Assembly: GCA_016716635.1 (NCBI GenBank)
Contig: JADJVZ010000011.1
Location: 310,001-374,000 of the forward strand
Source of the DNA: Micropruina sp.
GTDB lineage: Bacteria > Actinomycetota > Actinomycetes > Propionibacteriales > Propionibacteriaceae
Reading direction: 5' to 3'
Length of the DNA: 64,000 bases
Positions within the stretch are counted from its first letter, which is position 1, and every line of letters begins with the position of its first letter. This document shows, piece by piece, positions 32,004 to 39,869 of this stretch. The notes beneath the pieces were generated by a model that did no database searches, had not been told where the DNA came from, and saw only the letters and a program-made list of their open reading frames with translations. The position numbers were made by a program, and so were the translations under genes.

Positions 32004-33296
32004 TCAGCGGCGGCGTTCCTTGCGGGGCACCCAGGCGCGCTCGGTGGCCCCGGTGTAGATCTGGCGCGGACGGTAGATCCGCTGGCCCGGAGTCTCGTGG
32101 AGTTCCTTCCAGTTCGCGATCCAGCCGGGCATGCGTCCCATGGCGAACATGACCGTGAACATGTCCATGGGGATGCCGATGGCGCGCAGGATGATCCCGG
32201 AGTAGAAGTCCACGTTCGGGTAGAGCTTGCGGCTGACGAAGTACTCGTCCTCAAGCGCGACGGCCTCGAGTTCGCGCGCCAGATCCAGCATCGGATCGGT
32301 GATGTGGAGGCTGTCGAGCAGCGAATCGGCAGCTTCCTTGATGATCTTCGCCCGCGGATCGAAGTTCCGGTACACGCGGTGCCCGAACCCCATCAGCTTG
32401 ACGCCGTCCTCGCGGTTCTTGACCTTGTCGACGAACTGCTTGGTGGTGATCCCCGACGCCTTGATCTGCTCCAGCATCTCGACCACCGCCATGTTCGCCC
32501 CGCCGTGCAGGGGGCCCCACAGCGCACAGACGCCCGCCGCCACCGAGGCGTACAGGTTGGCCTGCCCGGAGGCGACCATTCGGACGGTTGACGTCGAGCA
32601 GTTCTGCTCATGGTCAGCGTGCAGGACGAGCAACAAGTTGAGGGCGTGCGAAACCTCGGGGGTCGGGACGTAATCGTTGTACGGCACCGTGAACATCATG
32701 TGCAGGAAGTTCTCGACGTACTTCATGTCGGGGCGCGGCCACACGATGGGCTGCCCGATGTGCGACTTGTACGAGGCCGCCGCGATGGTGCGGACCTTCG
32801 ACATCAGCGACGCCGCCGCGAGCGCGAACTCCTCCTGGTTGGTGGGGTGCAGGTTCTTGAGGTCGTAGCTTTCGAGGGCGTTGATCATCGCCGACAGGAT
32901 CGCCATTGGGTGCGCGTCGGTGGGGAAGCCGTCGAAGTGGCGGCGCATGTCCCACGGCAGGGCCGCGTTGTCGGTGAGCATTTGACCGAACTGGTTGCGC
33001 TCGGTGGTCGTGGGCAGCTCACCCCAAATCAGCAGTTGGGCGACCTCGACGAAGGAGCTCTTCTGGGCCAACTGCTCGATCGGATAGCCGCGGTAACGCA
33101 GAATGCCGGCGTCCCCGTCGATGTAGGTGATAGCGGAACGGCACGAGCCGGTGTTGCCATACCCGTCGTCCAGCGTGATGAGCCCGGTGGCCGCACGGAG
33201 CGCGGAAATGTCGATCCCGCGCTCATTCTCCGACCCGGTGACGATCGGGAGCTCGAATATTTTGCCGTCGATCTCCAGCTTGGCGACGTCAGACAT
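32004..33296 (-). CDS. gltA: Citrate synthase (type II, hexameric-like)
   Basis: 430 residues from ATG 33296, with AGGAGG five bases upstream; the longer frame is not used. The N-terminal beta domain KLEIDGKIFELPIVTGSEN is typical of long Gram-negative-type and actinobacterial enzymes. Catalytic His and Asp regions are present: LHADHEQNCSTSTVR near residue 225, GPLHGGAN near 265, and GFGHRVYRNFDPRA near 305. It condenses acetyl-CoA and oxaloacetate at the entry of the TCA cycle. The gene stands alone, with a gene-poor stretch on its 3' side and a separate operon upstream. Confidence 0.97.
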   Translation of the reverse strand: MSDVAKLEIDGKIFELPIVTGSENERGIDISALRAATGLITLDDGYGNTGSCRSAITYIDGDAGILRYRGYPIEQLAQKSSFVEVAQLLIWGELPTTTERNQFGQMLTDNAALPWDMRRHFDGFPTDAHPMAILSAMINALESYDLKNLHPTNQEEFALAAASLMSKVRTIAAASYKSHIGQPIVWPRPDMKYVENFLHMMFTVPYNDYVPTPEVSHALNLLLVLHADHEQNCSTSTVRMVASGQANLYASVAAGVCALWGPLHGGANMAVVEMLEQIKASGITTKQFVDKVKNREDGVKLMGFGHRVYRNFDPRAKIIKEAADSLLDSLHITDPMLDLARELEAVALEDEYFVSRKLYPNVDFYSGIILRAIGIPMDMFTVMFAMGRMPGWIANWKELHETPGQRIYRPRQIYTGATERAWVPRKERRR

Positions 33297-33349
33297 GGGA
33301 GCCTCCTGTGATGGGTGAACACCCAGAGTCTGCCAGCGATCGGGCCCTG

Positions 33350-35437
33350 TCAGGGCGCGGGACGTCCGAACACCGAGACCGGACGCCACCACGCGGACCA
33401 TCGTCCGCGCCGGACGCCCGTCCACAGGGACGCCGTCACGGTGCGGGCCAGGCCCGCCGGGTCGGACGAATTCGTGGCATGAGGTGAATACCGGGCCAGC
33501 TCGACGCCGTGGGCAAGGTCGGTGAGCGCCGCAGCGGCGGGGGCGTCCAATCGCGCCCCGATCGCGGACGCGATGCCCCGCGGCGATTCATTGGGCCAGG
33601 GAATCCCAAGGTCGATGCAGGTCGCCCGTACTTCGGACCACGCAGCCTCGAGTGCCTCTGGGCCGCGGGCTCGCAGCCGGCGGCGTCGCTGAGTCGTTCG
33701 CACCAGGCGCGGGACCGCGAGCAGCAGAACGGCGACGACCCAAAGCCCTGCCGCGATCGCTGGGTAAAGGTCCTGGGTGCTCACGGTCGTGGTGGGGTTT
33801 TCGTTGACGTCCTTGGGGGCAGCGCTGGCGGCTGTCGAGGGGGCGGACGCCGTTGACGGGGCGGCGGTGGCACTCTCGGTCGGGGCCACCGTGGGGGCGA
33901 CCGTGGGCGTGCCGCTCGGGGTCGGGTCGAAGGACACCCATCCGAGCCCGTCGAGGTACAACTCCGTCCAGGAATGGAGTTGGTGGTTGGTGACCTCGAA
34001 GTGATCACCAACGCGGTTGCCTTCGGTGAAGCCGACCGCGACGCGCGCCGGGATCCCGAGCGACCGCGCCATGGCCGCCATCGCCGTCGCGAACTGTTGG
34101 CAGTAGCCGGTGTGGTCGACGAAGAGGAAGCGTCGCAGCATCACGTAGCCCGTCTCGGGGCCCGGCTCGAGGCTGTAGGTGAACCGGGGGGAGTGGAACC
34201 AGTCCTCCAACGCTTTGGCCTTCGCGCCCGCGGTGGAGGCGTTGGCCGTGAGGCGGCGCGCCAGGTCGCGGAACTCGGGCGGATAGTCGTTCGGAAGAGC
34301 TCGGGTGAGGCCGCCGTCATCGGGGGTCCCGGCCGTGGCGGCGAGAACGGCAGCGGCGGAGGGGCGAGTATCGAGGCTGGTCACGGTGTAGGTGCTGCGG
34401 GGCGCCACCCCCGTCCCGGTGCTGGTCACGATGGCCAACGAGTAGGGGTCGTAAGCCCAACTGCCCGGGGCGGTTTGGTTGGCGGGGGCGTAGGGCGCGG
34501 GTAACCAGGTGGTGACGAAATCGCCGAGGGTCACGTCGGTGCGCACGCGGGCCGCGTCCCCGTGGTACCCGGGAGGTCCGGGCAGCCAACCGAACCGGAC
34601 GTCGACCGCGGCGAGCGTCCAGCCCTGCTGCGTGAAGTTCGGCAGGGACGCGAGCCGCAGCCGTACGCCATCTTGGGCGGTCGTCTTGTAGCTCAAGATG
34701 ACCTGCTCCCGCGGCTGGATCAGGTTCTTGCGCAGGTCGATCGAGGGATCGGCCAACTGCAGCGTTCCCGGCGCCCAGCGCAGGGCCTGGGCGGTCAGCT
34801 GGGGGCTAGCGATGCCCACCAGTTGGGCGGCGATGAGGCCGAGTGCGGCCAGTGCCGCGGCCGGCGCCCAGGCGGACGACCCTCGCAGGTTCCCGCTGAT
34901 GATCGGCGCCCCTCGGGTCGCCCGATCGACGCCCAGGACGAGCAAGATGCCGCCGCAGGTCGCCGCGAAGGCCCAGAACGGGGTGTCCCAGGTGAGGATC
35001 AGCGACGGGATGAGATAGGGCGTGAACAAGGGGAGGGTGCTCAGCCCGGCGCGGCCCAGCCCGGCGGCAAACAGGTCCGCCGCCATCGCGACGAGGGCTC
35101 CGAGCGTGATGAACATGAGCCCGGTGGCGGGCTCGGGGGGCATTGGGGCACCGGAGAGTCGAAGGTGCCGCAGGGCCGTGGCGACGACGGCGTCGGGGCC
35201 GCCCGGAATGGGGGTGAGCACATAGCCCGCGACGATCACGGCGACGGTGGCGCCCACTTCGGCGAGGAGTGCCATGGCTTCGCTGCCCGTTCGACGTGCG
35301 GCGATGCCCGCGCCGACAACCGCGAATCCGGCCAGGACGGCACCAAAGACGGCGCCCACATCTTGGGTGAGCGAGGTGAACGACAACACAGCGAGCGCGG
35401 TGGCCCCGCCGACGGCGAGCGACACCCGGGTGCTCAT
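33350..35437 (-). CDS. Membrane transglutaminase-like protein (TgpA type)
   Basis: 695 residues from ATG 35437, overlapping the DUF58 stop by four bases (ATGA). Six or more membrane helices fill the first 240 residues, an extracytoplasmic region follows, and the transglutaminase core has Cys in DHTGYCQQFATAMA, His in HQLHSWTELYL and Asp in FDPTPSG. A Pro/Ala/Thr linker and a last helix near residue 610 lead to a cytoplasmic tail. With MoxR and DUF58 it makes a three-gene operon that is widespread in Actinobacteria; the reaction and partner are unknown. No downstream terminator is evident before gltA. Confidence 0.9.
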   Translation of the reverse strand: MSTRVSLAVGGATALAVLSFTSLTQDVGAVFGAVLAGFAVVGAGIAARRTGSEAMALLAEVGATVAVIVAGYVLTPIPGGPDAVVATALRHLRLSGAPMPPEPATGLMFITLGALVAMAADLFAAGLGRAGLSTLPLFTPYLIPSLILTWDTPFWAFAATCGGILLVLGVDRATRGAPIISGNLRGSSAWAPAAALAALGLIAAQLVGIASPQLTAQALRWAPGTLQLADPSIDLRKNLIQPREQVILSYKTTAQDGVRLRLASLPNFTQQGWTLAAVDVRFGWLPGPPGYHGDAARVRTDVTLGDFVTTWLPAPYAPANQTAPGSWAYDPYSLAIVTSTGTGVAPRSTYTVTSLDTRPSAAAVLAATAGTPDDGGLTRALPNDYPPEFRDLARRLTANASTAGAKAKALEDWFHSPRFTYSLEPGPETGYVMLRRFLFVDHTGYCQQFATAMAAMARSLGIPARVAVGFTEGNRVGDHFEVTNHQLHSWTELYLDGLGWVSFDPTPSGTPTVAPTVAPTESATAAPSTASAPSTAASAAPKDVNENPTTTVSTQDLYPAIAAGLWVVAVLLLAVPRLVRTTQRRRRLRARGPEALEAAWSEVRATCIDLGIPWPNESPRGIASAIGARLDAPAAAALTDLAHGVELARYSPHATNSSDPAGLARTVTASLWTGVRRGRWSAWWRPVSVFGRPAP

Positions 35438-36639
35438 CGCAGGGCCCCCAGTCGATGCTCCGCCCATGCCTGCGACACCGTGGTGCCAGGAGGCACCGGG
35501 GTAACCCGCCAGCCATCCGCGACGAGGATCTGGCGCGCGTCGGTGGACGCGTCGCCGGTGACCTCCTGGACGAACGCCCAGCGCGTCGAGCGTCCGCGGC
35601 CCGCGGTGGCGAGGTAGCGCGCGTCCTCGGGGCGGAGGCGTCCGGTGACCGCGATGAGGATCGAGCCCACACGATCGGTCTCGGACGCCTTGGCAGCCGA
35701 CGCCAGGGAAGTCAGGGGCACGGTGCGCAGCTCGGCCAGGTGACGCAGCACGCCGCGGACGCGTTGTGGGCCGGGGCCGCTCGGGACGAGCAGGGCGCCC
35801 GTGTTGTCTGCGACGGCGATCGAGTAGCCGTCGTGAATGAAGGTGACGGCGAGCGAAGCAACGAGGGAGACACCCCATTCGAGGGTGCTGAGGTCATCGG
35901 TCCCGGCGTGGGCGCTGCTGCGGTTGTCCACCACGATGAGGGCGTTCGGCTCCGCGGCCCGCTCTTCGCGGCGGACCATCACCTCACCGGTCCGGGCCGT
36001 GGAGCCCCAGTGGATGCGCCGCAGGTCGTCGCCGGGACGGTATTCGCGCACCAGCATGTCGTCGGGGCCCGCCTTGCTGGAATGGTGGCGGTCCGCCTCG
36101 CCCGACTGCAGGGTGCCCATGCCTGGCCCGGCTGCGTTGAGAGCGTGCACCGTGGGGGTGACGACCACCTCGGCGGTGTCGGGCTCGAGGTGCTGAGCTT
36201 GAGCGAAGCCGAAAGGATCCTCAAAGCGCCAGACGGCCGGACCCACCACGAAGACTCCCCGGCGGGTGGGCCGCGCGGAATACGCCAACACCAGGGGTGC
36301 CGGCCCAGGGCGTTGCACGAGGCGGAACGTGGGTGACATGCCCCAAGGAAGGGCTTCGGTCAGGGTGGTGGTGGCACCCCAGGGGGTCGGACGCACGCGC
36401 AGCCGGCCGGTGAGCACCTCGCCGGCCGGCAGTTCGACGGGTGACAAGGTGCGCACGCTCGGACGCACGCGCCGGCCCAACGACACCAGGGCGAGGCCCA
36501 GTAGAGGGACCGCCACCAAGAACGCCCCGGCCCACACCACGTCGCGGTGGCCTACGGCGACACCGCCGACGGCGACAGCCAACCCCACGCAGAGGAACGC
36601 GAGCCCCCGTGTGGTGAGACCGACGCCGCGGCCGGACAT
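35434..36639 (-). CDS. DUF58 protein (VWA-like, membrane anchored)
   Basis: 401 residues. Two membrane helices lie near the N-terminus (residues 12-30 and 35-53). The DUF58 signature REYRPGDDLRRIHWGSTARTGEVMVRREE occurs near residues 190-220, followed by a VWA-type IVVDNRSS. It lies between MoxR (one base upstream of its start) and the transglutaminase. MoxR-DUF58 pairs are thought to act as chaperone and metal-insertion modules for envelope complexes; the client here would be the transglutaminase or cell-wall enzymes, which is inference. Confidence 0.9.
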   Translation of the reverse strand: MSGRGVGLTTRGLAFLCVGLAVAVGGVAVGHRDVVWAGAFLVAVPLLGLALVSLGRRVRPSVRTLSPVELPAGEVLTGRLRVRPTPWGATTTLTEALPWGMSPTFRLVQRPGPAPLVLAYSARPTRRGVFVVGPAVWRFEDPFGFAQAQHLEPDTAEVVVTPTVHALNAAGPGMGTLQSGEADRHHSSKAGPDDMLVREYRPGDDLRRIHWGSTARTGEVMVRREERAAEPNALIVVDNRSSAHAGTDDLSTLEWGVSLVASLAVTFIHDGYSIAVADNTGALLVPSGPGPQRVRGVLRHLAELRTVPLTSLASAAKASETDRVGSILIAVTGRLRPEDARYLATAGRGRSTRWAFVQEVTGDASTDARQILVADGWRVTPVPPGTTVSQAWAEHRLGALR

Positions 36640-36640
36640 G

Positions 36641-37606
36641 TCAGGCGTGGTCGCGGATCGGCACCGCCGCGACGACCTTGGTGAGCACCTCAGTCACGGT
36701 GCCTTGCGACAACTGCGCCGTCGGTGTCAGGAGGACGCGATGGGCCAGCACGGGGATCGTCAACTCGCGGACGTCCTCGGGCAGCACGTAATCGCGGCCT
36801 CGCAAGGCAGCGCGGACCCGGCTTGCCCGCAGGAGGTGCAGGCTGGAGCGCGGGGAGGCGCCGAGGCGCACCTCAGGGTGATGTCGGGTGCCCGCCACGA
36901 CGGCCACGAGGTACTCCTTGACCGCCGGGCTGACGTGCACCGTGGTGGCGGCGGCGATGCCGGCTCGAAGACCCGCGGTGTCTGTCACGGGGCGCAGGGT
37001 CGCCAACGGGTTGGCGGCACCGTGGTGATCGAGCATGGCGACCTCGGCGGCGGTGCTGGGGTAGCCCATCGAGATGCGCATCATGAATCGGTCGCGCTGG
37101 GCCTCGGGCAACGGATAGGTGCCCTCCATCTCGATCGGATTCTGGGTGGCGACGACGAGGAAAGGTGACGGCAACGGGTGGGTCGTGCCGTCCACGCTGA
37201 CCTGGCCCTCTTCCATGGCTTCCAGCAGGGCGGACTGGGTCTTGGGGGAGGCGCGGTTGATCTCGTCCCCGAGGACGACGTTGGCGAAGACCCCACCTGG
37301 ACGGAACTCGAAGCCGCTGGTGTGTTGATTGAAGACCGCGACGCCCGTGATGTCGCTCGGGAGCAGGTCGGGGGTGAACTGGATCCGGCGGACCGTCCCT
37401 CCCATGGCGAGCGCCAGTGACTTCGCCAACATGGTCTTGCCCACGCCGGGGACGTCCTCGACGAGCAAGTGCCCTTCAGCTAGCAAGGCGGTCAGCGCCA
37501 GCTCCACCACCTCGGGTTTGCCCTCGATGACGGTGCCGATGGCCGTCCGTAAGGACTGTGCCAACGCTGTCAGCCGCCCCAGTTGTTCGCCCGTGTCCGA
37601 TCTCAC
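36641..37606 (-). CDS. MoxR-family AAA+ ATPase
   Basis: 321 residues from GTG 37606. Walker A GVGKTMLAKS near residue 57, Walker B VVLGDEINRASPKTQSALLEAMEE near 110, sensor 1 VVATQNPIEMEGTYPLPEAQRDRF near 150, and a C-terminal lid domain. First gene of the MoxR-DUF58-transglutaminase operon. TAGGGT (complement of 37613-37618) lies six bases before GTG, a leaderless start. The promoter region of about 220 bases is shared with mraZ on the other strand. Confidence 0.93.
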   Translation of the reverse strand: MRSDTGEQLGRLTALAQSLRTAIGTVIEGKPEVVELALTALLAEGHLLVEDVPGVGKTMLAKSLALAMGGTVRRIQFTPDLLPSDITGVAVFNQHTSGFEFRPGGVFANVVLGDEINRASPKTQSALLEAMEEGQVSVDGTTHPLPSPFLVVATQNPIEMEGTYPLPEAQRDRFMMRISMGYPSTAAEVAMLDHHGAANPLATLRPVTDTAGLRAGIAAATTVHVSPAVKEYLVAVVAGTRHHPEVRLGASPRSSLHLLRASRVRAALRGRDYVLPEDVRELTIPVLAHRVLLTPTAQLSQGTVTEVLTKVVAAVPIRDHA

Positions 37607-37741
37607 GGGCCCACCCTAACCGGCTGCGGTCCATAGCCCGCCTGGCGGGGGCACGGTGCGCAGATCGCGCGGCGCAGAGACGCGTGAGTCGGGCTCCGAC
37701 GCGTTCCCGCTAGCCAGGCTCACCCCGGGGTTGAGGCGTTT

Positions 37742-37798
37742 GTGGAGCAATTCTTGTTGTGAGTGGAGGGAAGTGGAGTATGGTGGAGCGCAGTGGAG
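37742..37798 (+). promoter_or_regulatory. MraZ operator with tandem GTGGAG repeats and dcw promoter
   Basis: GTGGAG occurs at 37763, 37773, 37783 and 37793, exactly 10 bases apart, with a fifth copy at 37742. Direct repeats with a helical-turn period upstream of mraZ are the known binding site of the MraZ ring. TATGGT (37779-37784) between the second and third repeats fits the -10 pattern, so MraZ binding would block it. The operator ends 31 bases before the mraZ ATG. Confidence 0.9.
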
Positions 37799-37829
37799 GA
37801 TCCAACAACCACAGGGGAGGGGATGGCCC

Positions 37830-38258
37830 ATGTTTCTTGGGACCCATACCCCTCGTTTGGACGAGAAGGGTCGCTTCTTTCTCCCGGCGAAGTTTCGTGA
37901 CGAGCTCAAGGCGGGGTTGGTCATCACCCGGCAGCAGGACCGCTGCCTGGCGATCTACCCCAAGGACGTGTTCGAGGCGGAAGCCACCCGGGCGATGAGC
38001 GGTTCGACCACCCTGGCGAAGGTCCGCGACTTCCAGCGAATGCTGGCGTCCGGAGCTTCCGAGGAAAAGCCGGACGCCCAGGGGCGACTGATGGTCCCGC
38101 CGGCGCTGCGTGCCTACGCAGGGCTGGACAAGGACGTCGTCGTCATCGGCGCGATCAATCGCGTTGAGGTCTGGGATTCGGAGGCCTGGCAGGCATACCA
38201 GGCCACACAGGAGGCGGCATTTGCCGAAATGAACGAGGAGATCTCCGGGTTGGCATGA
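37830..38258 (+). CDS. mraZ: Transcriptional regulator MraZ
   Basis: 142 residues from ATG 37830, with AGGGGAGGGG about 6 bases upstream. Two SpoVT/AbrB-like beta-barrel repeats: MFLGTHTPRLDEKGRFFLPAKFR at the N-terminus and EEKPDAQGRLMVPPALRAYAGLD near residue 78 carry the two DXKGR/DxQGR DNA-binding motifs. It forms an oligomeric ring that binds the tandem repeats upstream and represses the dcw operon. First gene of the cluster that runs through ftsZ. Confidence 0.96.
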   Translation: MFLGTHTPRLDEKGRFFLPAKFRDELKAGLVITRQQDRCLAIYPKDVFEAEATRAMSGSTTLAKVRDFQRMLASGASEEKPDAQGRLMVPPALRAYAGLDKDVVVIGAINRVEVWDSEAWQAYQATQEAAFAEMNEEISGLA

Positions 38259-38291
38259 ACCCGGTGAAGCGGTTCCCACGTGCGGGGCGGC

Positions 38292-38367
38292 TTCGATCCG
38301 CAGGGCCTTGCTCCCTGGCTCACCTTCCCCGGTGCCAGGTCGCACTTCCCGAGGCGCGCGGATCGAA
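38292..38367 (+). ncRNA. Structured mraZ-rsmH leader, candidate mraW RNA motif
   Basis: TTCGATCCGC (38292-38301) pairs perfectly with GCGGATCGAA (38358-38367); inside, GCCT (38305-38308) can pair with AGGC (38352-38355), and CCTGGC..ACC (38314-38324) pairs with GGT.GCCAGG (38331-38339). Three nested helices in an intergenic gap of only 148 bases are suggestive. A conserved 'mraW' RNA motif upstream of this gene is known in Actinobacteria, and this is probably a member; I could not compare it with the consensus. Confidence 0.6.
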
Positions 38368-38406
38368 ACCACTTCGCACGACGGAGGAAGAAATAAGGGG
38401 TTGCGC

Positions 38407-39369
38407 ATGGCAGCTGGCACACCAGCCACGCACGTGCCCGTTCTGTGCGCCCGCGTGGTGGAGCTCCTCGCCGTGTCGCTGCAGGCGCCCGGCGCCATTT
38501 ACGTCGACTGTACGCTCGGACTCGGCGGCCATGCCCTGGCCGTCCTGCAGGCCTGCCCTGGCGCGCGGCTCATCGGAATCGATCGGGACACCGACGCCCT
38601 GGACGAGGCCCGGCGGCGGCTGGCGCCGGTCGCGGATCGGGTCGAGTTGTACCAGGCGATCTATCACGAACTCCCCGAGGTGCTCGCCGAGGCGGGCGTG
38701 CCCAAGGTATCGGCCATCTTGGCCGACCTGGGGCTTTCCAGCCTGCAGATCGACCGGCGCGAACGTGGGTTTGCGTACTCCGTGGACGCCCCGCTCGACA
38801 TGCGGATGGACGCCTCCGAGGCGCTCACCGCGGCCCAGATCGTGAACACCTGGCCGGCGCCGCGGCTGGTGGAGATCCTCCGCCGCTTCGGCGAGGAGCG
38901 GTTCGCGGATCGGATTGTCCGCGCCATCATCGCCGAGCGGGAACGCGAACCATTCGACAGTTCCGCCCGGTTGGTCACCGTCATTTCTTCCTCGATCCCC
39001 GTGGCTGCGCAGATCACCGGTGGGCATCCGGCCAAACGCACCTTCCAGGCCCTGCGGATCGCTGTCAACGGTGAACTGGATTCGTTGGCTGGCTTGCTGC
39101 CCGAGGCCCTCGACGCACTGGCGCCGGGCGGACGCTTCGCCGTGCTGGCGTACCACTCGCTGGAGGACCGGGCAGTGAAGACCGCCTTCCGGGAGGCCAG
39201 TACCGACCGGGCGCCCCGAGACATGCCGTTGGTTCCGGAGGCGCTGCAAGCGCGCTTCCGGTTGGTGACGCGGGGTGCCGAGCGTCCCGGTGAGGCTGAA
39301 CAAGAAGAGAACCCGCGCGCGGCATCGGCCCGCCTGCGGGTGATCGAGCGAACGAGGGAGGCCGCATGA
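38407..39369 (+). CDS. rsmH: 16S rRNA m4C1402 methyltransferase
   Basis: 320 residues from ATG 38407, with AAGGGG six bases upstream. Family motifs: HVPVL at the start, the SAM motif YVDCTLGLGGHALAVLQ near residue 30, GIDRDTDAL near 56, ILADLGLSSLQID near 105, RGFAYSVDAPLDMRMD near 119, and LAYHSLEDRAVK near 255. It methylates C1402 of 16S rRNA. Its stop overlaps the next start as ATGA. Confidence 0.97.
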   Translation: MAAGTPATHVPVLCARVVELLAVSLQAPGAIYVDCTLGLGGHALAVLQACPGARLIGIDRDTDALDEARRRLAPVADRVELYQAIYHELPEVLAEAGVPKVSAILADLGLSSLQIDRRERGFAYSVDAPLDMRMDASEALTAAQIVNTWPAPRLVEILRRFGEERFADRIVRAIIAEREREPFDSSARLVTVISSSIPVAAQITGGHPAKRTFQALRIAVNGELDSLAGLLPEALDALAPGGRFAVLAYHSLEDRAVKTAFREASTDRAPRDMPLVPEALQARFRLVTRGAERPGEAEQEENPRAASARLRVIERTREAA

Positions 39370-39869
39370 GCGCCACCATTGCCCCCAAGGTCCGCCTCCC
39401 AGAATCTGCGCCGGCGCCCACGCGCCGCCTGCGGCAGGTGACGTTGCCGCGTACCCCGATGGCGCGGGTGCCGTTCGCGATCGTGGTGGCCACTATCTTG
39501 GCGCTCGGAATGGTGGGGCTGCTCGTCCTCAACACAGCGCTGCAAACGCAGGCCATCGATCTACGCCAAGCCCAAATTCAGGCGTCCAACCTCGACCACG
39601 TCGTGAACGCGCTCAACTCCAAGGTCAATCAACTGCGGTCTCCGGCGCAGGTGGCGCAGCGCGCGTCGGCCCTCGGCATGCGTCCGAACCCCTATACGGC
39701 GTTCGTTCTGTTGCCGGACGGCAAGATCGTCGGTAACCCCAAGAAGGTCACCGGCGAGGAGCTGCCGAGCATGGTGTACGCCACGGATGCCCAAATGCAA
39801 GAGGTGGCCAAGGCGGATGTGGCCGCCGCCGTGGCGCAGGCCGACGCCCAGGCGACAGGCGGTCACTAA
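39366..39869 (+). CDS. FtsL/septum-formation-initiator-like division protein
   Basis: 167 residues. A basic, Pro-rich cytoplasmic part of about 38 residues precedes one membrane helix (about 39-60), then a helical, probably coiled-coil extracytoplasmic segment (TQAIDLRQAQIQASNLDHVVNALNSKVNQLR) and a Ala-rich tail. Size, topology and position between rsmH and ftsI match FtsL, which links FtsQ and FtsI at the septum. Sequence similarity in this family is always weak, so the symbol is left open. Overlaps both neighbours. Confidence 0.8.
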   Translation: MSATIAPKVRLPESAPAPTRRLRQVTLPRTPMARVPFAIVVATILALGMVGLLVLNTALQTQAIDLRQAQIQASNLDHVVNALNSKVNQLRSPAQVAQRASALGMRPNPYTAFVLLPDGKIVGNPKKVTGEELPSMVYATDAQMQEVAKADVAAAVAQADAQATGGH

